This document shows positions 1 through 5,162 of a stretch of 6,424 nt of DNA, in pieces. The position numbers and the translations under genes were made by a program. Positions within the stretch are counted from its first letter, which is position 1; every line of letters starts with the position of its first letter. Origin of the DNA: Candidatus Uhrbacteria bacterium (lineage in GTDB: Bacteria > Patescibacteriota > Patescibacteriia > 2-12-FULL-60-25); assembly GCA_023246415.1 (NCBI GenBank), contig JAHFIK010000062.1:1-6424 (forward strand), read 5' to 3'. The notes under the pieces are model-generated. The model worked only from the letters and a program-made list of their open reading frames with translations, ran no database searches and was not told where the DNA came from.

Positions 1-218
1 CTGCGGCGATCCGACTCTCAGAGAAACGGTTCAAAGAAAAGCATGAACAGCTCATGCTTCGCGTGAACACGGTTGTCTCCGGCTTATCGGCGATGTCGCT
101 CACGGCCGTGCCGCTTGATACGCAGTCGCTCATCGAGTGCTACTATACCGTCTACAATCCCGAATCATTCGAATCCCAGCGACTGACGGATATTAATAAG
201 CTCCAGATGGAAGGATAA
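1..218 (+). CDS. TraC-like / VirB4 N-domain-like protein, 3' end only
   Basis: This is the C-terminal part of a gene that begins before the window. The reading frame starts at base 3, is open throughout, and ends in TAA at 216-218, giving 71 residues. The visible part has a charged helix (LSEKRFKEKHEQLMLRV), then VVSGLSAMSL, a short strand, and a segment reading LDTQSLIECYYTVYNPESF. The pattern 'V..GL...L....L.T..LIE.YY..YNP' is what I know from TraC-like proteins encoded just before VirB4 ATPases in Patescibacteria, which resemble the N-terminal domain of TraC/VirB4. It would act on the cytoplasmic side of a type IV secretion-like channel. It is followed by virB4 after 98 bases, in the same direction, so the two are probably co-transcribed. 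The family call rests on motif recall, and the N-terminus cannot be seen. Confidence 0.62.
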   Translation, partial: AAIRLSEKRFKEKHEQLMLRVNTVVSGLSAMSLTAVPLDTQSLIECYYTVYNPESFESQRLTDINKLQMEG

Positions 219-232
219 CCAATATGATCATT

Positions 233-297
233 CAAATTCCAAATTCTAAATTCCAAATTCTTGTTTGTAGAATTTGGAATTTAGAATTTGGAATTTG
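233..297. repeat. Perfect 29-bp inverted repeat made of tandem heptamers
   Basis: The left arm 233-261 and right arm 269-297 are perfectly complementary, with a 7-nt loop at 262-268. Each arm is a tandem heptamer array: CAAATTC, CAAATTC, TAAATTC, CAAATTC plus one T. The single variant unit (third on the left) is mirrored at the matching place on the right. The element is very AT-rich compared with the genes around it. It lies between the TraC-like stop codon and the virB4 start. No T-tract follows on the plus strand, so it does not look like an intrinsic terminator, but in mRNA it would be a long stem in an intra-operon gap. Confidence 0.93.
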
Positions 298-316
298 GGT
301 TGGACGATAATCGCCT

Positions 317-2251
317 ATGGCCATCGACATCAAAAAGCGCGGCATCGACGCCTCAAAGCTCACCAAAGGGGGAGTCTCTTATCAAAAAGAGGCTTCAAAA
401 GAGGTGGTCAAGAAGGAGCTCGCGGAAGAACGCGTTGCCCTTGAGGAAGAGCGAATGTATCGCAAGGGCGTTGCCTCGATCAAGGATTTGATCGCGCCAG
501 CGTCCATGAAGGTTGAGCCGTCGTTTGTCCGACTGGGAGATGTCTTTGTCAGAACGTTGTTTATCGTGACCTATCCGCGGTATGTGTCAGTTGGGTGGGC
601 GTCGCCGATCATCAATTTGTCGACGCAGCTCGATATCGCGATGTTCTTCTATCCGATTAAAGCGGATGTCATCTTGAAGGAGTTGAAGCGAAAAGTCGGC
701 GTGTTGGAAGCGCAGATTTCCATGGATGCCGAGGCGGGGAAGCCGCGCGATCCGGTGGCAGAAACCGCGCTTCGGGATGTGGAGCAACTGCGAGACGATT
801 TGACGCAAGGACTCGAACACTTTTTCCAATTCGGGTTTTACTGCACGTTCTATTCGAATGATCCCGCCGAATTGGAGCGGCTCACGCGCGAAGTCGAAAC
901 CACGTTCGGCCAAATGCTGATCTATACGAAGCGCGCGTATTATCAGAGCGAGCAGGGGTTCAACTCCACCATGCCGCTTGGCAATGACGAGCTCATGATT
1001 ACGTTTAACATGAGCACGAGTCCGATCGCCTCGTCGTTCCCATTTACCTCTGCGGAGCTGACAAGTGACAACGGGATTCTGTATGGTGTGAACCGGCACA
1101 ACAACTCGCTGATCATTTTCGACCGGTTCTCGCTTCAGAATGCGAACGCGGTGATCTTCGCAACGTCTGGTGCGGGAAAATCCTACGCCGTTAAACTTGA
1201 AATTTTACGGTCGCTCATGTTGGGGACGGAAATCATCGTCATCGACCCTGAAATGGAATACAAGCATCTCTCAGATGCGGTGGGGGGGACGTATATCAAT
1301 ATTTCGCTCGCATCAACAGCCAAGATTAACCCGTTTGATCTTCCGCGTCCGGTCGGCGAACAGATTTCGACAGAAGACATTATTCGGAGCGCGGTGATCA
1401 TTTTGAAGGGGTTGCTCCGGCTCATGTTGGGAACACTGACGACAGAGGAAGACTCTATTCTCGACCGTGCCTTGCTCGAAACGTACGCAAAGAAAGATAT
1501 CGTGGCCGGCGCGGATCTCGCGCAGGTCGAGCCGCCGATTTTGCGGGACTTCCAGGATATCCTTGAAGGGATGGAAGGTACGCAGGATCTGGTGATCCGC
1601 ATGAAGAAGTATACGGAAGGCACCTTCTCCGGACTCATCAACAGTCCGACGACGGTGAACATGGACAACATCCTGGTCATCTTCTCCGTGCGCGACCTTG
1701 AAGACGAATTGCGTCCGATCGCTATTTACACCATCATCAACTACATCTGGAACGTGGTGCGATCCAATCGTCGAAAGCGGATCCTGGTCATCGACGAAGC
1801 CTGGTGGCTCATGCAGCATGAAGATTCGGCGAAGTTCGTGTTTGCGCTCGTGAAGCGCTGCCGAAAGTATTACCTTGGCGTGACAACGATTACGCAAGAC
1901 GTGAACGACTTCCTGACATCTCCGTATGGACAGGCGATCGTGACGAACTCATCATTGCAGCTCCTGCTCCGTCAGTCGCCGGCCTCCATCGACCTCATCG
2001 CTAAGACGTTCTTGCTCACGCAATCGGAAAAATATCTCTTGCTTGAAAGCGGACGCGGAGAAGGGATCTTCTTTGCCGGACAGAAACACGCGGCCATTCA
2101 GATTGTGGCGTCGTACGGCGAAGATCAGATCGTGACGACAGACCCGAAGCAGCTCCTCCAGATTGAACAGGCAAAGAAGGAATTCGATGAGGCCCTGGGC
2201 ACGGGGAATACCGGGGACGGAAAACCGCCGGATGCGCCGGGAATTGGATAG
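317..2251 (+). CDS. virB4: VirB4-like type IV secretion ATPase
   Basis: This 644-residue protein is a VirB4/TraC-family ATPase, a cytoplasmic motor that energises substrate transfer or pilus assembly in type IV secretion systems. A charged N-terminal segment (about 20-50) is rich in Lys and Glu. A VirB4-type N-terminal domain follows (about 65-260) and includes FVRTLFIVTYPRYVSVGW. The RecA-like ATPase domain covers about 265-620. Walker A is ATSGAGKS at 282-289 (Lys288), Walker B is ILVIDE at 489-494 followed by AWW, and TQD at 526-528 fits the conserved glutamine motif after Walker B. The tail (about 625-644) is Gly/Pro-rich. Length is somewhat shorter than typical VirB4 proteins of about 800 residues, which fits an N-domain partly carried by the upstream TraC-like protein. 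ATG 317 has no clear Shine-Dalgarno sequence and follows a large hairpin. The family call is secure, but which substrate it moves is unknown. Confidence 0.94.
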   Translation: MAIDIKKRGIDASKLTKGGVSYQKEASKEVVKKELAEERVALEEERMYRKGVASIKDLIAPASMKVEPSFVRLGDVFVRTLFIVTYPRYVSVGWASPIINLSTQLDIAMFFYPIKADVILKELKRKVGVLEAQISMDAEAGKPRDPVAETALRDVEQLRDDLTQGLEHFFQFGFYCTFYSNDPAELERLTREVETTFGQMLIYTKRAYYQSEQGFNSTMPLGNDELMITFNMSTSPIASSFPFTSAELTSDNGILYGVNRHNNSLIIFDRFSLQNANAVIFATSGAGKSYAVKLEILRSLMLGTEIIVIDPEMEYKHLSDAVGGTYINISLASTAKINPFDLPRPVGEQISTEDIIRSAVIILKGLLRLMLGTLTTEEDSILDRALLETYAKKDIVAGADLAQVEPPILRDFQDILEGMEGTQDLVIRMKKYTEGTFSGLINSPTTVNMDNILVIFSVRDLEDELRPIAIYTIINYIWNVVRSNRRKRILVIDEAWWLMQHEDSAKFVFALVKRCRKYYLGVTTITQDVNDFLTSPYGQAIVTNSSLQLLLRQSPASIDLIAKTFLLTQSEKYLLLESGRGEGIFFAGQKHAAIQIVASYGEDQIVTTDPKQLLQIEQAKKEFDEALGTGNTGDGKPPDAPGIG

Positions 2252-2287
2252 TCATCTGAATCTGCACGACTTCGTAATCTCTTCCAT

Positions 2288-2926
2288 ATGGATCGTCGAC
2301 AAAAAATCATTCTTCTCATTATCGGTTCCATCATTCTTCTGGGGCTCGTGATTTGGTTTGTCGTGTGGCCGCTCCTCAAGCCGGTGCTTCCGAGCGCCAT
2401 TACACAACCTCCAAAAGTGACGCCGCACGCGCCGGTGGTGAACGTGCCGAAGAATCCGGATCAGAACGCGAATGGGTCCTCTACGGCCCCGGGGCAATTT
2501 ACCTATCAAACCTACGAGCAGAATCCGGATATCGCAACGATCAATGAAATGAAGCGTCGCGCGGGCATCGTCGCGGAACGAGCAGAGAGCGGATCGAATG
2601 CTGATGGATTCACCAACTATACGGATGCAGCGTATAACACGTCGCCAAAATTGCAGTCCGCATTTGCCGCGAAGGCGGCAGATATGCAGAAGGCGCATCC
2701 GAAGTCCGGGGCATCGTATTACACGATTGCAAAACTCCTTGTCGCCACGCCTGAGAATGATCTCAAGATTAGCGGGAAGTCGTTCAACGTCGTGGTTCGG
2801 TTGCAGGTGGACGTTCGCGATAACGGAAAACAATCCACGCAATATCGCGAGGCCACGATTTCATTTGTTCTCTCGGGCGCGCAGTGGGTTCCGGACACAT
2901 ACGATGTGAAACCGTTTACGCCGTAA
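2288..2926 (+). CDS. Single-pass membrane protein of the T4SS-like operon, possibly VirB8-like
   Basis: This 212-residue protein starts with a charged MDRRQK, then one hydrophobic segment at about 7-27 (IILLIIGSIILLGLVIWFVV), so it is probably anchored with its C-terminus outside the membrane. A Pro-rich linker (about 28-60) leads to a helical part (about 75-130) and a strand-rich end (about 138-212) that includes FNVVVRLQVDV and REATISFVLSG. One membrane helix, a linker, then a helix followed by beta strands is the layout of VirB8/TcpC-type T4SS proteins with an NTF2-like fold. I infer this from layout only and see no diagnostic motif. The gene follows virB4 by 36 bases in the same direction and is followed by a hairpin, so it is likely the last operon gene. 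No Shine-Dalgarno sequence is visible before ATG 2288. Confidence 0.78.
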   Translation: MDRRQKIILLIIGSIILLGLVIWFVVWPLLKPVLPSAITQPPKVTPHAPVVNVPKNPDQNANGSSTAPGQFTYQTYEQNPDIATINEMKRRAGIVAERAESGSNADGFTNYTDAAYNTSPKLQSAFAAKAADMQKAHPKSGASYYTIAKLLVATPENDLKISGKSFNVVVRLQVDVRDNGKQSTQYREATISFVLSGAQWVPDTYDVKPFTP

Positions 2927-2975
2927 GCGGGCAAGCATCGTCTATCCACAAGATTGACGTCAGAAACAAGAAACT

Positions 2976-2999
2976 GGACGCGCCACTGGCGCGTCCTTT
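2976..2999 (+). terminator. Probable terminator of the T4SS-like operon
   Basis: A perfect 9-bp stem GGACGCGCC (2976-2984) / GGCGCGTCC (2988-2996) closes a 3-nt loop and is followed by TTT, 49 bases after the stop of the membrane-protein gene. The stem is GC-rich as in intrinsic terminators, but the T-run is short. The opposite strand reads into TTTCTTGTTTC, so it might also stop transcription coming from the right. The rest of the gap 2927-3118 shows nothing else that I can support. Confidence 0.55.
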
Positions 3000-3118
3000 G
3001 CAATACTGACCGGAAAAACAACGCTTGACGGAGCCGAAGAATCGAGAGACTGAATAGGAAGGGCGGGCTGGAATCGCTCAACCAAAAGCATCGTACCTCC
3101 CATGTGAGATAAGTCTAT

Positions 3119-3156
3119 CTCTTTTGTCATTCTGAGCCTGCGAAGAATCGCTTTCC
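3119..3156 (+). repeat. Dispersed repeat copy A (left flank of nuclease gene)
   Basis: This 38-bp copy has the core TCATTCTGAGC, CTGC, then GAAGAATC, and ends CGCTTTCC. It is exactly complementary to copy B at 3514-3551. The core resembles a repeat I recall as widespread in intergenic regions of many uncultured and free-living bacteria; that recall is not verified here. Confidence 0.93.
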
Positions 3157-3212
3157 CAGCACGTGGGCTTATCAATTGAAAACAAACGATTTTTCAAACA
3201 CATCACTAGTAT

Positions 3213-3509
3213 ATGAGGAGGGACTACACCTTTTACGTCTACATCATGGCGAGCCGTAGCGGCACGTTGTATGTTGGCATGACAAACGACATCAAGCGTC
3301 GAGTCGAAGAACACCGCAATAGCGAAAAAGAATGTTTTACAAAATGGTACGGATGCACGCGTCTTGTATTCGTCGAATTTCATCAATACGTCATTAACGC
3401 GATTGAGCGTGAATCACAGATTAAATCATGGACCCGTGAGAAGAAGGAGGATCTTATTAGATCCGTTAATCCAAAATGGAGGGATCTCACTTGCGAATTG
3501 GGGGTCTAA
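3213..3509 (+). CDS. Small GIY-YIG domain endonuclease
   Basis: This 98-residue protein consists of one GIY-YIG nuclease domain. The first motif is YVY at 8-10 and the second is YVG at 20-22, followed by the conserved Arg29 in NDIKRRVEEH. The likely metal-binding Glu67 lies in AIERESQIKSW, and the C-terminal part NPKWRDL (86-92) is typical of the stand-alone UPF0213/YhbQ-like branch. Such proteins are presumed single-domain DNA endonucleases, often mislabelled as UvrC fragments; their cellular role is mostly unknown. All the expected catalytic residues appear present. ATG 3213 is the only usable start, since an in-frame TAG precedes it at 3207-3209. Oddly, the strong AGGAGG (3216-3221) lies inside codons 2-3 rather than upstream. 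The gene sits alone between perfect inverted repeats. Confidence 0.92.
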   Translation: MRRDYTFYVYIMASRSGTLYVGMTNDIKRRVEEHRNSEKECFTKWYGCTRLVFVEFHQYVINAIERESQIKSWTREKKEDLIRSVNPKWRDLTCELGV

Positions 3510-3513
3510 CGTA

Positions 3514-3551
3514 GGAAAGCGATTCTTCGCAGGCTCAGAATGACAAAAGAG
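3514..3551 (-). repeat. Dispersed repeat copy B (right flank of nuclease gene)
   Basis: This is the exact reverse complement of 3119-3156 over 38 bp. The match stops at both ends on the next base, which marks precise element borders at CTCTTTTG (outer) and CTTTCC (inner). Confidence 0.93.
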
Positions 3552-3572
3552 GTGGCGATTCTCGCATAGAAA

Positions 3573-3601
3573 TTGCGTACAAATGAGGATCCCCCGATAA
3601 T
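3573..3601 (+). promoter_or_regulatory. Candidate sigma-70-type promoter for comF
   Basis: TTGCGT at 3573-3578 and GATAAT at 3596-3601 are separated by exactly 17 bases. The -10 box matches the consensus at five of six positions, and the -35 box at three. The predicted start, about 3607-3609, would fall at the beginning of the heptamer array, so almost the whole leader of the comF message would consist of the repeat. Confidence 0.45.
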
Positions 3602-3676
3602 CCCACGCCCCACGCCCCACGCCCCACGCCCCACGCCCCACGCCCCACGCCCCACGCCCCACGCCCCACGCCCCAC
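3602..3676. repeat. Heptamer tandem array (CCCACGC), 10.7 copies
   Basis: Ten identical CCCACGC units and a partial CCCAC cover 75 bases without a single mismatch. The array ends 2 bases before the comF ATG. One strand has almost no G outside the fixed position, so the leader contains no Shine-Dalgarno sequence. The lack of mismatches suggests recent or ongoing expansion by slippage. Heptamer arrays are known from cyanobacteria (STRR sequences), but nothing here shows a direct relationship. Confidence 0.96.
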
Positions 3677-3678
3677 TT

Positions 3679-4416
3679 ATGTCCTCTATCGTTGATAACG
3701 CCGCCCGTGCGTTGACGTGTGCTGCGACCTCCTTCTTTGATCTCTTGTATCCACCGTCCTGTGCGGCGTGCGGTGCGGAGGGGTCGTGGTGGTGCGCGGA
3801 CTGTCGCTTGGCGGTTGAGCGCATTACGGCTGACCCGTGTCCGCGATGCCTCATCATCGACCCTTCGCACGATCGGACGACGTGCCAGGGGTCACTTCCG
3901 TTTGCGGGAGTTGTGGTGACCGGGTTCTACCACGCACGCCCGCTGCGCAAGGTCATTGGAGACTTGAAATTTCGAGGCGTCACGGCGGTTCGTGGCGATC
4001 TCGCCATCTATCTGCGTGATGTCTTGGAACAGCGTTCAGCGGCCCTTCCGTGGGCGCATGAGCCATCGCTTGGGATCCAACCGCTCCCGCTCGCCGCCGC
4101 CCGTGAACGTGATCGAGGATTCAATCAATCTGCTCTGATCGCGGATCTCATCGCACCGACATGGCATCCGAATGCACATGCCGAAGACTCACTCGCACGT
4201 ATTTCGTCTGGGACGCCTCAGGCGAATATTGAAGATCACTCATTACGATCTGCGAATGTCACTGGAGATTTTGTCGCACTCAAACGCACTTCTCACGCTG
4301 TGCTCCTCGTTGATGATGTGGTGACAACAGGTTCGACCTCTGCGGACGCGGCGAGAGCGTTGTTGGGCGCGGGAGCGACGAGGGTATATCTCTTCGCGCT
4401 GGCGTTGGGGGCGTAG
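3679..4416 (+). CDS. comF: ComF-like phosphoribosyltransferase-fold protein
   Basis: This 245-residue protein matches ComF/GntX proteins, which work in DNA uptake during natural transformation, probably on the cytoplasmic side with the ComFA helicase in species that have it. The N-terminus LLYPPSCAACG is typical. Cys28, Cys31, Cys39 and Cys42 form a zinc-finger-like pair of CxxC motifs, and Cys54, Cys57 and Cys69 follow. The phosphoribosyltransferase part carries RERDRGFNQ (142-150) and the PRPP-binding loop VDDVVTTGST (211-220) with both acidic residues intact. Length is normal for the family (about 220-250). ATG 3679 is chosen because it gives the usual short lead into the zinc motif. No ribosome binding site exists, because the leader is a heptamer array. 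The gene appears monocistronic, with a candidate promoter at 3573-3601. The role in competence is inferred from the family. Confidence 0.93.
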   Translation: MSSIVDNAARALTCAATSFFDLLYPPSCAACGAEGSWWCADCRLAVERITADPCPRCLIIDPSHDRTTCQGSLPFAGVVVTGFYHARPLRKVIGDLKFRGVTAVRGDLAIYLRDVLEQRSAALPWAHEPSLGIQPLPLAAARERDRGFNQSALIADLIAPTWHPNAHAEDSLARISSGTPQANIEDHSLRSANVTGDFVALKRTSHAVLLVDDVVTTGSTSADAARALLGAGATRVYLFALALGA

Positions 4417-4421
4417 CAGGC

Positions 4422-4507
4422 AGGTGAGTAGGTCAGTACGTGAGTAGGTGAGTAGGTCGGATCCTAATCATACCTACTCACCTACTCACGTACTGACCTA
4501 CTCACCT
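4422..4507. repeat. Perfect 36-bp inverted repeat made of tandem octamers
   Basis: Arms 4422-4457 and 4472-4507 are perfectly complementary around a 14-nt loop. The left arm is a tandem octamer array: AGGTGAGT, AGGTCAGT, ACGTGAGT, AGGTGAGT and AGGT. Both variant units are mirrored exactly in the right arm. It starts 5 bases after the comF stop codon, between convergent genes, and could block or end transcription from comF, though no T-tract follows it on the plus strand. Confidence 0.95.
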
Positions 4508-4566
4508 AATAAGAAAAGGCCGCTTCGAATCGCGAACCTTTTCAGTGGTTCACGACCGATGCGGCC
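4508..4566 (-). terminator. Intrinsic terminator of the convergent small gene
   Basis: Read on the minus strand, directly after the stop codon, GGCCGC (4566-4561) pairs with GCGGCC (4523-4518). Inside are further short helices, TCG/CGA and GAACC (4551-4547) / GGTTC (4538-4534), around an 8-nt loop. The stem is followed by TTTTCTTATT (4517-4508). The long GC-closed stem with a T-rich tail on this strand only makes it a convincing unidirectional terminator. Confidence 0.82.
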
Positions 4567-4567
4567 G

Positions 4568-4891
4568 TTAGTGGAGTTGGTGCGCCTGGATCTGCGCTGT
4601 TTGCATGCCGAAGATCATGGCACACGTACTTGATCCGACTGTTCGGACCGTATGAAGCTCGCAGGAGGTGTCGTACACCGTGTCCTGAATCTGAACGGTA
4701 ATGGTGGCAGTCGCTTCATACTCGTCGCCTTCGGTTCTGATCTGGCAGGCGAACATTGTTTCGGTTTCATTCAGTTCCTGAATTCGTGTGACTCGCATCT
4801 GGACGTGCTCGATCCCATATCGGCTGAGGGCATTTGAGAACGAGAACATGGCCGCATTCGTGACGTTTTTTCGTAAAACTCCCTGCTTCAT
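4568..4891 (-). CDS. Small protein of unknown function (107 aa)
   Basis: I do not recognise this protein. Three things make it a real gene: a canonical ribosome binding site (4898-4905) at good spacing to the ATG at 4891, an intrinsic terminator right after the TAA, and no competing ORF of quality on the other strand. There is no signal peptide or membrane segment, so it is probably cytoplasmic. After a basic start (MKQGVLRKN) comes a predicted helix at about 10-26, then alternating hydrophobic stretches suggesting antiparallel strands: HVQMRVTRIQEL, ETMFACQIRT, YEATATITVQIQD and TSCELHTVR. Cysteines are at 49, 77 and 90. One helix followed by a four-strand sheet is my guess at the fold. The C-terminus (AQIQAHQLH) is polar. 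It stands alone and convergent to comF, with a hairpin in its leader. Confidence 0.78.
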   Translation of the reverse strand: MKQGVLRKNVTNAAMFSFSNALSRYGIEHVQMRVTRIQELNETETMFACQIRTEGDEYEATATITVQIQDTVYDTSCELHTVRTVGSSTCAMIFGMQTAQIQAHQLH

Positions 4892-4897
4892 CGCGCT

Positions 4898-4905
4898 TCT
4901 CCTCC
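4898..4905 (-). promoter_or_regulatory. Strong Shine-Dalgarno sequence of the small gene
   Basis: The minus strand reads GGAGGAGA here, with AGGAG 7 nt from the ATG at 4891. It is the only correctly placed strong ribosome binding site before any gene in the window, and it fixes the start codon. Confidence 0.85.
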
Positions 4906-4920
4906 AAATAGTGACGGTTA

Positions 4921-4968
4921 AGAGCGAAACGCGGGACGACAGATCTATGACGGCGCGTGTTTCGCTCT
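4921..4968 (-). promoter_or_regulatory. Inverted repeat in the leader of the small gene (operator or mRNA hairpin)
   Basis: AGAGCGAAAC (4921-4930) pairs perfectly with GTTTCGCTCT (4959-4968), and the pairing continues for three more bases with one G-T pair. The spacer is 22 nt. It lies 30-77 bases before the ATG of the minus-strand gene. A possible -35 box TTGAGA (4971-4966) overlaps its outer edge, but no good -10 box follows at normal spacing. It could bind a dimeric regulator or fold in the leader RNA; the sequence does not decide between these. Confidence 0.5.
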
Positions 4969-5043
4969 CAAACGGGTAAAAAGGACCGCAAGAAGATATC
5001 AGGAAACGGCGGAAAAATCAAGGGGGATGGCGAGCGGTTTTTA

Positions 5044-5093
5044 ATGGAGCCATGAAGCCATGGAGCCATTCCGGAATGGCTCCATGGCTTCAT
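5044..5093. repeat. 42-bp perfect palindrome made of tandem octamers
   Basis: Bases 5052-5093 form a perfect palindrome with 21-bp arms and no loop. The left side is an octamer array, ATGGAGCC (5044-5051), ATGAAGCC (5052-5059) and ATGGAGCC (5060-5067). The right side mirrors it as GGCTCCAT and GGCTTCAT, including the variant base. A TATAAA sequence (5099-5104) follows 5 bases later and might be a -10 box for the next gene, but no good -35 box is seen because that place lies inside the palindrome. The rest of the gap 4969-5162 shows nothing else I can support. Confidence 0.94.
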
Positions 5094-5162
5094 TGCTGTA
5101 TAAAGACACGATAAAGATGAAGAGATGGTACAAACCTCCGAATGAGCGTATGCTCGATAGGT

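Larger units (their letters stand above)
3119..3551. mobile_element. Candidate GIY-YIG nuclease element bounded by 38-bp inverted repeats
   Basis: Perfect 38-bp inverted repeats (3119-3156 and 3514-3551) enclose one small GIY-YIG nuclease gene with almost no spare sequence: the stop codon lies 4 bases before the right repeat. The unit is 433 bp. The repeat belongs to a dispersed family with another pair at 6169-6358. I see no target-site duplication next to the repeats (left flank ends AGTCTAT, right flank begins GTGGCGA), so ordinary transposition is not shown. It could be a repeat-associated homing-like element, or a gene that happens to sit between two copies of a common repeat. Confidence 0.5.

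Noticed and set aside
288..491. 67-residue plus-strand ORF overlapping the virB4 start
   Set aside because: It begins inside the 29-bp hairpin and runs in another frame of virB4, whose own frame has clear motifs.
2252..2842. 196-residue minus-strand ORF opposite the membrane-protein gene
   Set aside because: Its Arg/His-rich composition is typical of an antisense shadow. The plus strand has a clear membrane anchor and operon position.
3025..3056. Promoter starting with TTGACG at 3025
   Set aside because: No acceptable -10 box lies at 16-18 bp; the nearest AT-rich hexamer is about 20 bp away and weak.
3119..3551. Classical insertion sequence
   Set aside because: There is no transposase gene and no target-site duplication at the repeat borders, so only a candidate element with a GIY-YIG nuclease is claimed.
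3602..3676. CRISPR array
   Set aside because: The 7-bp units are contiguous with no spacers, and no cas gene is nearby. It is a simple tandem repeat.
3426..3870. Minus-strand ORFs with a repeating AWGVGRG pattern
   Set aside because: They are the translation of the heptamer array and the antisense of comF. The repetitive peptide follows from a 7-bp unit read in three frames, and no start signal is present.
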